64,000 nt of DNA from Drosophila miranda (Eukaryota > Arthropoda > Insecta > Diptera > Drosophilidae). Below, piece by piece: positions 1-9,611 of this stretch; the stretch's first letter is position 1, and every line of letters begins with the position of its first letter. The notes under the pieces are model-generated. The model was not told the origin of the DNA. It saw only the letters and a program-made list of their open reading frames with translations, and did no database searches. Location: NCBI RefSeq assembly GCF_003369915.1, contig NW_022881625.1, positions 1,860,001-1,924,000 on the forward strand, written 5' to 3'. A program made the position numbers and the translations under genes.

Positions 1-1120
1 TCGTCTTTGTTCCAGTGTAGTATCTCTTTTATTACCTGTTTTTCCGTCGTCTTCACTCGAGTCTACTACTTATCTGTATTGTTATTTCTGCAAGTGCTTG
101 TCTCTTTTTATTTAGTATATTTCCTCTTATTTTCCACGCAAAGCACCTGCATTGTTTACCTTTTCTCTTTATCTATTCCTCAATTGACTACGTGTTGCAA
201 CAGTGCACTTTCTGAATTTTCGATCTCATTTCTTTAACCCCTTCTTCCCCCCCCCCCCCCCCATTGTTATTTTCGTAATTAGTGCGGTTCTCCGACACCC
301 CACTACAAAATTATTACAATCTGTGATAAAAATCTTCGGCGGCAACGGTGCTGACAATTGATTATCGGTTTCAAATCGACTTTCAAATCAGCATCAGTTG
401 CCGCCAAAATGCTAGTCTTCGCATAAATCAACTACGCCCCCTATAAACTGCCCGCCCACATGTACATGCTACATTCCTAGTCGTCTGCCCTCAGCAGGCG
501 GCAAGGGTAGTGGAGGGGACTGAAGACCACATACCGCATAACAGCCAACAAAACATCAAGTTGACGAACTCACAGGGGATTGCAAATCAAATTTTTAAGT
601 TAGGGAGAATTACATAGGGAAGAGACAGCATACTTTCGAGCGTGGCCCCACTTTACTTTCTTGACTCACACCACACACACACACACACTTGCCAACCACT
701 ATTATTCATTTCGCGCCAGAGCGGCTTTGACGAGTCCCCCCCCTCCCCCTCTTGACAATTCGTTTTTTTGGAGCCTTTTGCCCCGATCGTGGAGTGGTCT
801 CGAGTCTGGGTCTCTGTCCAAATGAAAAGTCGTGTCGTGAACGTTGTGGAGTCGAGACGTGTTCCAGGTTTAGTTTAGTCCCTCCGTCAAAGTGCCGAAT
901 ATTTTGTGTCTCTCTTTTTCCATTTTCCCTTCCCCCCCCAACCTGCTGGCTGCGGGCCTATTTCGAGGTTACAAGTGTTTCGTTGCTGCAGTATTATATG
1001 TTTGTAAAGTTTATTGTGCCATCAAATGTACTAGTGTGTTTGAAGTGTCGTTTAAAGTTTAATTGTAAAACAAACACAAAAATGTACATAAATTAAATTA
1101 AGACATATACTGCCCACAAA
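1..1120 (+). mobile_element. T0: 3' end of a HeT-A-like gag-only retroelement
   Basis: This is the distal 3' untranslated part of a T element whose body lies outside the window. The same sequence recurs near 18000-19022, 26240-26981, 36453-37591 and, inverted, at 55687-56830 and 60768-62290. It contains a T-rich stretch, a long C run near 247-262, a conserved hairpin, a (CA)n tract near 668-690 and a second C-rich tract near 915-940. It ends with AAGACATATACTGCC followed by a short A run, after which the leader of the next element starts. I see no coding potential; the short open frames here are not conserved between copies. Confidence 0.75.
338..405 (+). other. Conserved hairpin in the T 3' UTR
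   Basis: The left arm GGCGGCAAC..TGCTGA pairs with the right arm TCAGCA..GTTGCCGCC, giving a 9-bp and a 6-bp helix separated by a small internal loop. The terminal loop is about 34 nt. The arms are present in all T copies that reach this region. In T1 (near 18331) the left arm reads GGCGGCAGC, which would keep the helix through a G-U pair if transcribed. A role in RNA packaging or RT recognition is only a guess. Confidence 0.5.
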
Positions 1121-1339
1121 TATTAATAAAGCAACGCGCTTGGTTGCTGGCGGCTCACACCCCAGCCTCTCAGCCCCTCCCCTGTGGAGCACTGAGAGCC
1201 CTCAACCCAAAGCGGGTATATATTGAAAAAAAAAATAAAAATAAAAAAACTGTGTGAAGAATTGGGCTTGACAAAAACTCCACTCGCGTCGGTCGAAAAA
1301 TTTATTACCAAATCCAACCAAAGCCAATCCAGCGCAGCT

Positions 1340-2976
1340 ATGCCACGCGGATCCACTGCCAGAAGAGGACGACGACGACGAGGACCACACGGCGTCACAG
1401 CCAGGGATCGCCCCAAATCAGCCATTTCCACTGCCAGCTCCGACAGCGCCGCCGACGGCGAAGCCAGCGCCGACAGCGCAGCGACCGGCACCGTGGCAAA
1501 CGCAGCGATACTGAGACGCCAATCCACCGACTCCGCCACCTGGTTGGAGGCACTTCCTCCAATTCCTGGACCGGCTCCAGCCACCATTACCGGGTATGTG
1601 AGGATCACATACCATGCCGACACCACCATCACGGCCACTCCGGCCACAAGCCCCATCCCCGACCCCGACCTGCCCTGCCCCAACAGCTGGGCGGCCATTC
1701 CCAATCTCACCAGCCAGGAGCAGTTCCAGATCGGCGACTGGGTGGAGGCGGTCCATACCCAGGAACGCCAGCAGCAGCAGCAGCAGCAGCAGACCATCAG
1801 CAGCAGCAGCGGTAGTCGCCGGCTTGAGGCATTGGCGGCAGCGGCAGCGGCAGCGGCGTCAGCCAAAGCACCGCAATGTCAAGCCAAGCCAAGCCAAGCG
1901 GTAACAAGCGCGCCAATAATTCCGCTTCCCACACTCCAACACACACAGACACGTATCGATGCACCGTATGCCGATGCATCGTGTGGAGAGAGCCGGAAAC
2001 AGCAAGGAGCGAGAGAAGGCGCAAAGAGAGAGCGGGTAACGACCTCGTACCAGCGACAGTACGAGAGGGCACTCGAGCAGCCTCTGCACGAACAGCAGCC
2101 AACAAAAGATTCGTGTTCGAGTGCCCGTTCGGGAGCGAGTTCGAACTCGAACCACAGCCATGGCACAAACCCCGCTCGATCGGCCACAGCAGCGGTTCCA
2201 AATGCAATGCACACAGCCAATACCACAACCACAACCACAAATACAATGATGACATACATCAGCAGACAAACAGCGACATCAAACACAAAAACGACAACTA
2301 CAATTACGTCGGCAGCCAGACGACGATGCCTGTTAACAGCAATGTTAACAGGCGGACCCCCCCACCACCACCGCCAGAGGAACATCAGCAGCAGCAGCAA
2401 ACACATCAACAGCAACAACAACATCAGCCAACGGCAACAAACACAGCCAATACCGATGATATCCCATCCACCTCTGCTGCAGCGGCCCGTTCGCCACTGA
2501 AGCGCGTCCGCGCCGAGGTGGATGATGATGACGATGATGATGACAGTGATGTTATGGTTGTTGAGTTTGATGACGACGATGACGACGACAATTTGGATGC
2601 CAATCATGCATCGGCCAAACGACGACTCCGGGAAAGTACCAACCAACAGGCTAGCAAATCCCATATCCCCCAAATTCAAAACCATCCCCATCACCAACAA
2701 TCAAACCAGCAACAACATCAGCGGACAATTACACAAAATGCCCCTGCCCCCGCCCCTGCCCCTGCCACTGCCAATGCCAATGCTCCACTAGCTCTACCTC
2801 ACTCACCTGCAAATGCAACTAGTAGTTGCGGCACAGGAACCCACACAGCCAGCTCAAACGCCAGCCAATCCCTGGCGCGGACAGCAGCAGCAGCAGGCAG
2901 CATGGACGCCACTCAATGTCTCCTCTCCTGGGCGACGAAGAGGACAACAACATCAGCAGAAGCAGCAGCAGCCAAT
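1340..2976 (+). pseudogene. T1 gag, 5' part (broken)
   Basis: The ATG at 1340 opens a basic N-terminus (MPRGSTARRGRRRRG). Ser/Ala/Pro-rich sequence follows, then a poly-Q run near 1770-1795, an Ala run, and then, in another frame from 1876, Q/H/N-rich sequence with an acidic patch (poly-Asp near 2520-2590) after PLKRVRAE. Two same-strand frames stay open together for over 600 bp because this strand is poor in T, so the true frame cannot be chosen by openness alone. The coding sequence is cut at 2976 by the LTR element and lacks the knuckle region. By homology with T3 and T6 it is a jockey-type Gag, which would bind element RNA. Confidence 0.6.
2329..2352 (+). other. Perfect 10-bp inverted repeat within gag
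   Basis: The arms CCTGTTAACA and TGTTAACAGG flank GCAA. The perfect form is also present in T6 (near 60170-60193). T3 and T4 carry one mismatch (CCTGCTAACA). It could form a small RNA hairpin; no function is known to me. Confidence 0.4.
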
Positions 2977-5270
2977 TGTAGCATACAACGTACAGGTTCT
3001 AGGAGCTAATATTAGCTAAACGGGAGTAGGAAGTACGCGCTGGCTTCGGCTTTTGTCTCTGGTCGGCGGGGTGTGGGCATGGAGGATATTTTACTACCCA
3101 TTTAGAGCTCTGGCAAATGGTCGAGATAAGAATTTATATAAAAAATTAAATCGCGTACGAGTAGGGAATGGATACTAGGAAACGGGATACCGGGGGTCAA
3201 AGGGACAGATCAGCATGGATACGTAAACGAAGAAGATCACCGGTCAGATCTTTGTCGGCTGCGGTATCGCCCATTGGCGAGAACGCCCACCCTACCATGA
3301 TCCTTCAGGGCCACCTATTAACAATCAGGATCCCTCCAACAAAGACTGCGGTGGGTCACATCTCCGTCAGACGAGGTTGCATGGTTCCGATATAAGATAT
3401 TTAGCCTTGGTTCATTTCCAAACTAACTTTATTTAAGCAATCCATAGTTCTTCATTTAAATTCCTATGAAACCTAACGCTAATAGAATTTAGTCTCTAAT
3501 ATAATCCTGCTATTCGATATTGTCTTACATTTATAGGGTATTACTATACAGCATATACTGGGGAAAGAATATCATAGGGGCGAGGTAGGGTATAATGATC
3601 TTAAATCTATAAAAATGATTAGTACTAGGTATATATAAATGCACGAGCTAGGTTATGTGTTCATCATAGGAACAAGAAAACTTCAAACTTCATTACGTAA
3701 ACTTGGTCAGTGCCAAAACCAGACAAAAATAGGGTATATGGAAAATCGCTTAAAGGCATGAGTAATATGTGTATAAAACCGTGATCATGTTTGAAGACCA
3801 ACGAATAGTCACCGCACATTCATTCTTTTCAGATGGCTTACTTGGTTCAGGATAATCACTTACGATACGATTAATAGCTTCGACTCCCACGCAGAAAGAT
3901 CTTTCGTTGTGTGTTGGATGAGATGATTTGATGGGTGGAGGAGTATGATGATGTGTGTGATTGTGATGAGTATCTGCATAGATGATGAGATGAATGCGTG
4001 GCAACCAAAATCAAAAAACTGTAAAAATAATCGGTATTAATACACTACTCATTTGTTCAAGTTCGATTTAGCCCATGGATAGGAATTCCCGTTTTGTTTA
4101 TACCGGATTTAATTGGCTGTTGCAAATTTTTTTCGTATCAAAAGAACGTAGTTAAACAGAAAGCGGATAAAAAAAACAGGGTTTCGCATATCGGGTCTAA
4201 TGTCGAAAGAAAGATAGAAAATATAACTAAATCCGAGGCGGGGTCGATGCTTCCCGGCTGGAGACCGAGTTCCTACTCGAGGTCTGAAGGTGGCACACGA
4301 TTGTACCGGGCGCCGGAAAATTCTGCTGCTTCCGATGCCAAGGGTCAATGACCGCGATCCATCTGCGGCGTGAGGTTAGGTACACCCGCACACTTGATGG
4401 CTCGTGGGGCGACTGGTGTATTTGAAGAGTCAGTCAGATCATCCCCATGGGTCGAACGGGTCCCGGCGACGCTTGCAGAGCCCACCGATCGGGTTTACTG
4501 GAGGAGCAAGTCCATGCCCTCGGCTACCGCCTCATCCGAATGTCAAACGGTGGGGGTTTAACCGGTGGTACGGGCACGAGGCCAATAGAGGTCTCCGGGA
4601 ATAACCAATCCGTAACTTCTAGACCAGCGTTTCAATACGTAGATACTAGTGGTGCTAATCCTACGCGGAAAAAACAGAACATTTTTCAACGGGTCGCTGT
4701 AGCTGGGTGGATAATTACCTCAACAGAATTGCACCACTGTTTTGAAAAATTTTAGTACACTGTGGGCGCTCGTTTTCCAAATGGTCGAACGGCTGCCCCA
4801 GTATTGGCAATATATAACTGGCGCGTCGACTCAAATTAAATGATCACTTTGAGCCGCACTTGGCACTTGCACTAGGCTTTGACTTTGGCTTGACCTTGGT
4901 TTAGCGAACTGGGTCAGCTCTACAAGACTTCTTTTTCCACTGCCGGTCACTCTGACGGTCACGAGGAGAAAAAGAAAGAGGCTGGGACGGCTAAGTACAG
5001 CAACCCACGTTTTTTTCCACACTTTCTATGGTCTTCTTCTGTTATACAGAATCCAGACACAGCAATATTTCATAAAATATAGTGCATGGCAGAAAAATTG
5101 CATATCAAAGCGTTGCCGCTTGGTCGCAAAACAGCTGTTGATAAGCTTTATCAAAGCTCAAAAGATCTTCAACTCGAATTTTTTTTTCGGCCTAGTTTTA
5201 TGCTGTAATTTTGGGAGTTAGCCGTGGGTAATTACAATACAAGAAGGCACGACAAGCGTCGAATATTACA
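2977..5270 (-). repeat. 3' LTR of the Ulysses-like element
   Basis: A 2294-bp direct repeat of 14291-16583. On the - strand it begins TGTAATATTCGAC and ends TGTATGCTACA, the usual TG..CA termini. It contains only short open frames, which recur in the other LTR and look incidental. The left edge is fixed by the CAAT target duplication in T1 gag. Confidence 0.85.
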
Positions 5271-5279
5271 CCCCCCCGC
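5271..5279 (-). other. Polypurine tract next to the 3' LTR
   Basis: On the - strand AGCGGGGGGG lies immediately before the 3' LTR start (TGTAAT). A G-rich tract at this position is the expected primer for plus-strand DNA synthesis in LTR elements. Confidence 0.6.
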
Positions 5280-5343
5280 TGAAATCACACTTTGGGGTCT
5301 TGCTAACCAAAGCGTGATCCACACTTGGAGTGCTGAATACGAT

Positions 5344-5920
5344 TTATTGTTTAATATCTTTTGCGTGATATTTACCAATAAAGCGACCCTGGAAATCTTC
5401 CAGCTCGTAGTAGCTGTTCCCGAGTCTTTTCTTAATGCGGGTTTTCCGAAACGTAGGTGCCAGTTTCGCATTAAAGCCTTTCACAAAACTACTCTGGTCA
5501 AAATTTCGTCTATAAACTTCTTCACCCACTTGAAAGTTTACTTCTCGGCTTCGAAGATTATAGATATTTTCGTTGCGAACATGCTGCTGTTTCATTGCTT
5601 CTGCAGCGGTCTTGCGAATTAGCTCGAAGGAATCGTCGCGATCGAAGACTACAGTTCGGTCCTCCAACATACTGAGGTTCCGTAGGAGTTGATAAGTGGA
5701 ACCGCCAGTGATCATGTTTTGGCCAAAAGCAACACGATATGGGCTACTTTTGACGGCTGCATGCACGCTGGACCGTAACGCACACGTAATGAAGCTAATC
5801 TGCTCATCCCAATTGGATTGATCGGGCTTAATGTAAGCTTTGATAGCAGCGAGTACCGAGCGATTTACCCGCTCTGAGGCATTGGCTTGTGGAGCGTAGG
5901 CGGTGGTGTACGAATGTCGA
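5344..5920 (-). pseudogene. Integrase C-terminal fragment of the LTR element
   Basis: The frame holds the end of the integrase core, TTAYAPQANASERV, a motif that precedes the last catalytic helix in Ty3/gypsy integrases. The linker and C-terminal domain follow, including a GEEVYRRNF stretch and a final GRFIGKYHAKDIKQ before the stop at 5344. The HHCC zinc finger and the first two catalytic Asp residues are absent. The sequence is fused at about 5917-5921 to the reverse transcriptase fragment, in a different frame. It cannot encode a working integrase. Confidence 0.8.
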
Positions 5921-6493
5921 GGGCATGACCGTGTACTGATACAACGGGCGCCCTGGGATTGTAAACGCCGTTTTTTCACGCGCGCTTGCTTCCAGCGGAA
6001 TTTGCCAATAGGCATCCTTCAAATCGATGCTTGAGATGAACTCAGCTCGAGGAAGCCGACTGAGAATGCCATCGATCAATGGCATGGGATAAGCGTTCTT
6101 AACAGTGACTTCGTTAAGTTTCCGACTGTCGATGCATAATCGCACCTTTCCAGGTTTACGAACGAGGACCACGGGTGACGACCATGCGCTATCTGATTCT
6201 TCGATAACTCCAAGGGCTAACATTCGGTCTACCTCTACGTACATCAGCCTTTCTACGGCTGGAGACACGGCATAATGTCGTTGTTTTATTGCCTTAGCGT
6301 TGCCCACTTCAATTTCGTGCGACAGCCAGCCCGTTTTTCCCAGACCTTGCTTCGCAAAAGAGGGAAATAAGTTGACCGTCTCTGCTAACTGAGCTTGCTG
6401 CTGCTTCGACAAACACACATGTAACGTACTATCGAATGTTAAGCCTGACAACTCTGGACTGGATGATTTATGGGCTAGAAAAGCAGGTAACAA
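5921..6493 (-). pseudogene. Reverse transcriptase N-terminal fragment of the LTR element
   Basis: Seen in order: VIEESDSAWSSPVVLVRK, VRLCIDSRKLNEVTVKNAYP and FISSIDLKDAYWQIPL, followed by KTAFTIPGRPLYQYTVMP. These are the fingers and first palm motifs (including the first catalytic Asp in SSIDLKDAY) of a Ty3/gypsy RT. The frame then breaks at the deletion junction, so the YxDD box, thumb and RNase H are missing. Upstream, a frameshift near 6540 separates it from the protease. In the intact family this domain copies element RNA in the particle. Confidence 0.85.
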
Positions 6494-6494
6494 A

Positions 6495-7190
6495 TTAAAA
6501 CGAGACCAAAAGTCTATGCCTAGATATACATAGGTCTTGCGCCAAGGATGGGACTACAAACAGTTTCAATACTTTCTTCTGGCCTTGAAAACCCACTTCG
6601 GTGGTGACCTTGCCAATTATTGGCTGGCTCTGCCCATCCGCCGTGCGTACTGCTGCTCTCACAGGCTTGATCGGGTTCGGATTCTGAACCAGGTCGGCCG
6701 CAAACTTCCCACCTATGCAACTTATGGATGCGCCGGTATCCCTCAGTCCACTGAGCGTCCTTCCCAGTACGGTGACTTCCGCATAGGGTCGCCAGTCCTT
6801 GGACGTATTAACGACTGACTCCAATACGTTAGAGCGCTCGTTTTTGCCAGTTTGCCGATATTGGAGCAATCGCTTTCGAGATCGAGTCGGTAGTTGAATT
6901 CTCTCCCCACTTGGGGTTAAAATACAAGTGTGTGACGGCATGTCTGGGAGTTTTTGTAAGTCCGGGAGTAATGGAACTGTCAAAACGTCCATTAATTGGT
7001 GTTCGTTGCTTTCGAACTGTTTGGTTTGCGTGCACCTGTCGATTGTGCACGGCTTGACGAGTTTTTTTGGATCGTTGCACCTAGAGCACGACGGTTTATA
7101 CGTATCCCGTTTGCCACAGCCGTAACAAAAGACGGTGCAATCACCGACGCAGTCTTGATACCGATGCCCCTGACAACCACAGTTCCAACA
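6495..7190 (-). pseudogene. Nucleocapsid knuckles and aspartic protease of the LTR element
   Basis: The - strand frame from 7190 starts with CWNCGCQGHRYQDC, a canonical CCHC knuckle. CYGCGKRDTYKPSC follows, where the usual His is not in place, and then more Cys pairs. The frame continues into a protease domain with LSGLRDTGASISCIG (catalytic D-T-G) and a downstream hydrophobic flap-like stretch. It shifts frame near 6540, just before the region that should read YLGIDFW and lead into RT. The knuckle frame is also out of register with the gag frame upstream (stop at 7214), so Gag-Pol is broken at both ends. Confidence 0.75.
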
Positions 7191-7213
7191 GGAAAGGGTT
7201 ACTGCAGCGATAT

Positions 7214-7735
7214 CTAGCGATCGGTTTCATCGACCTCATCGCCTTCCTGGTCTGTCTGCACCACAATTTCATGCACCTGTCGTCGTATAGGAATACGCTT
7301 CGGCTCAGCGCTGCCCATAGGCTTAGCCACTGCTTGCAAAAAACGTTCGCGAGTACGCACTATGTTGCGCAATTGTGCTACTGACAGAATGGGAATGTAT
7401 AAAATTTCATGTTGGATATCGGCCAAGAGATTCGACTTTAGCACTTCCAACAGCGACATTTCGGACATGGGGTTGACTAGTTTATCGGACAAGGTTACAA
7501 TGGCTTCGTAAAATGTATCAAATAGTTCGTGCGGCTTCTGCTTTCGTTGCACTATTGCCGTACGAATTTCTAGGTCGGTACGCCCATCTCTAAATCGAGT
7601 TTTTAGGGCTGTACTTAACTGCGGCCAGGTCACGGAGGGTACGCTTTTATGGTAACGCCAAAACCACTCGCTAGCACTGGCTTCAAATAAATAAATGGCG
7701 TTTCTGGCCACTATGTCGAGATTACCCTCTAAGGT
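7214..7735 (-). pseudogene. Gag central/C-terminal part of the LTR element
   Basis: This is the capsid-like region downstream of the LINE insertion. It starts at TLEGNLDIVARN and includes ASEWFWRYHKSVPSVTWPQL, typical of the retrotransposon Gag family with the W-x-x-x-x spacing. It ends EGDEVDETDR before the stop at 7214. It is the continuation of the frame at 12435-13250, interrupted by 4.7 kb of LINE. In the intact element this protein assembles the particle. Confidence 0.8.
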
Positions 7736-7857
7736 AGTCTCGATCATGCTCTCGTTGAATACGGACGCGTTCCAACATCGCTGTGAAAGACTTTGCAAAA
7801 GCAATAAAAACGGACAAGTGGCAACAACAAACAACTTACTTGTGCGAAAACGTTTAA

Positions 7858-7966
7858 GCGCGCGGTACTCGTGAAACTAAGTGCCGCTCGTGAATCTAAG
7901 CGCGCAGTACCAGTGGGACTAAGCGCCGCTCGGGTTCCTTAGCGCGCGGTACTCGTGTGGCCCCCG
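7858..7966 (+). repeat. 42-bp tandem repeats in the LINE 5' UTR
   Basis: Units start at 7858, 7900 and 7942 with GCGCGC(G/A)GTAC, each followed by a GCCGCTCG-type core. The first two are complete (42 bp) and the third is partial. Repeated leaders in non-LTR elements often carry the internal promoter, so this may be the element's promoter region. That role is inferred. Confidence 0.6.
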
Positions 7967-8073
7967 TCGCTCGCGGGCCCCCAAAGCGGGCGCGACCTAC
8001 GGTCAGTGCACGCGCCTACAGACTAGACCTCAACTTCGTCTGGGTTAAACGCCCAAATCTACCTGACTTAAAA

Positions 8074-9611
8074 ATGGAACTACGTTCATCTAAGTCCCTT
8101 ACTAAAGTCTCTCGTAGCATTAACAAACCGTCAACTGCTGATCCAATGAGTTCTGCTACTGCCTCAGCTCTTAAAGCCCAGCTCACTTCAGAACTGACAA
8201 TACTTAATTCTACGCAAAAGCAAGTTAACGACCAACGTGCTACGGATGGTCCCAATAACATTCCCCACTACCATGCCCCACAGCCAACTGACGACCCTCA
8301 TGTTTCTTGGCAGGACAGAGGAGAAGATCTCCCTCCTCCAAAAATGAAACTTCACTCAACTGAACGCAGTCTCCCAAGTAGTCGAAACCCTTCTTTCGCA
8401 AACTACTATGCGCCACTCGCGGACACTGACGACCCAACTACCGACGGTACCGAAGATATGGACCTCAGCCCTCACAAGGAGTGTAATGAATCCCCTATAA
8501 CCAAACGCAACCCTCTGCCTCCTCCAATCATCATACCCGGGGTAAACAACATCGCAATGTTCTGGTCAATGCTGGATACGTTGGCAAGCCCCGAAAATTA
8601 CCGTATAAAAACAAGCACTGGAGGACAAATTAGACTCCTATGCAACGACTGTTGAGTTGAGCCCGCAAAATCGCCTCCGCGTTGATGGCTAAAGGCGTTC
8701 TCAGTCATAGCTACCAGTTGAAAGAAGAACGGTCATATAGAGTAGTTATCAAAAATCTTCACCACTCCACCCCAACTGATTATATTAAGCAAGATCTCAT
8801 GGCCAAGGGGCATCTAGCCCGATTCATCCACAATCCTCTTAACAGAGTGACCAAGAAGCAGCTCAGCTTATTTTTCGTGGACTTAGAGCCAAATGAAAAT
8901 AATAAAGAGATTTTCAAAGTATCAGACCTCTGCAGACAAAAGATAACTGTTGAGCAGCCACAACGCAAACAGGAGATATCACAGTGTCACCGTTGTCAAG
9001 AATACGAACACACCAAAAGATATTGCAACAAAAAATTTGTTTGTGTTAAATGCGGGGGTCCGCATGCCACCATAGAATGCTCAAAGCCACAAGACGTCGA
9101 GCCCAAGTGTGCCAACTGTCTTGGCTCCCACACTGCCAATTATAGAGGTTGTAGGGTCTACCAACAGCTTCTATTGAAATTGTACCCACAACCACGACAG
9201 GTAAATTGGGAAAACACTCATCAGGCGCAACCTAGGGGAAAGAATACTTCCGGGCGCACCCAGAAAAACTCTCGCTCGCTCTCGAGAAGCAGCAGACAGA
9301 GAGACATGCCACGCAACGATATGTCCATTTCCCAGCCAAAAAGTCAGGAAAAACATATATCCTATGCTGAAGTCGCTAGAGGAGCCCAGCACCGATCAAG
9401 GAGTATAGCAAGAGAACCAGGAAACCGGAACCCATCCCGTACTCGTACCCAACCAGAATCACCTCACAACACGCCTCTTGAGAACAAGCTAATGAATCTT
9501 GCAGATAAGCTAGACCAATTCATGCTAATGCAAAACAGGCTTATGAAAATGCAAGAGCAGATCCTCAACATTCTCTCAGCCACTAGCCTCTCAAAATGCC
9601 TTACCGTATAG
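8074..9611 (+). pseudogene. LINE ORF1 (jockey-type Gag), frameshifted
   Basis: The first ATG in frame is at 8074 (MELRSSKSL). The frame runs to a stop at 8653-8655, and the conserved part resumes in another frame from about 8682, so one frameshift lies between. The second half holds YRVVIKNLHHSTPTDYI, typical of jockey Gag, then three knuckles: CHRCQEYEHTKRYC, CVKCGGPHATIEC and CANCLGSHTANYRGC. A Ser/Arg-rich tail and a short coiled-coil-like end follow. ORF2 starts inside its last 16 bases. The protein would bind LINE RNA and chaperone target priming. Confidence 0.8.

Noticed and set aside
1797..2700. Long antisense open frames with Cys or Leu runs opposite gag
   Set aside because: They are shadows of CAG/CAA-rich gag sequence on the other strand and change with repeat length; no homology or start context supports them.
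3168..4755. Several open frames of 60-100 codons in the LTRs
   Set aside because: They recur in both LTRs only because the LTRs are copies; no family resemblance and no consistent start signals.
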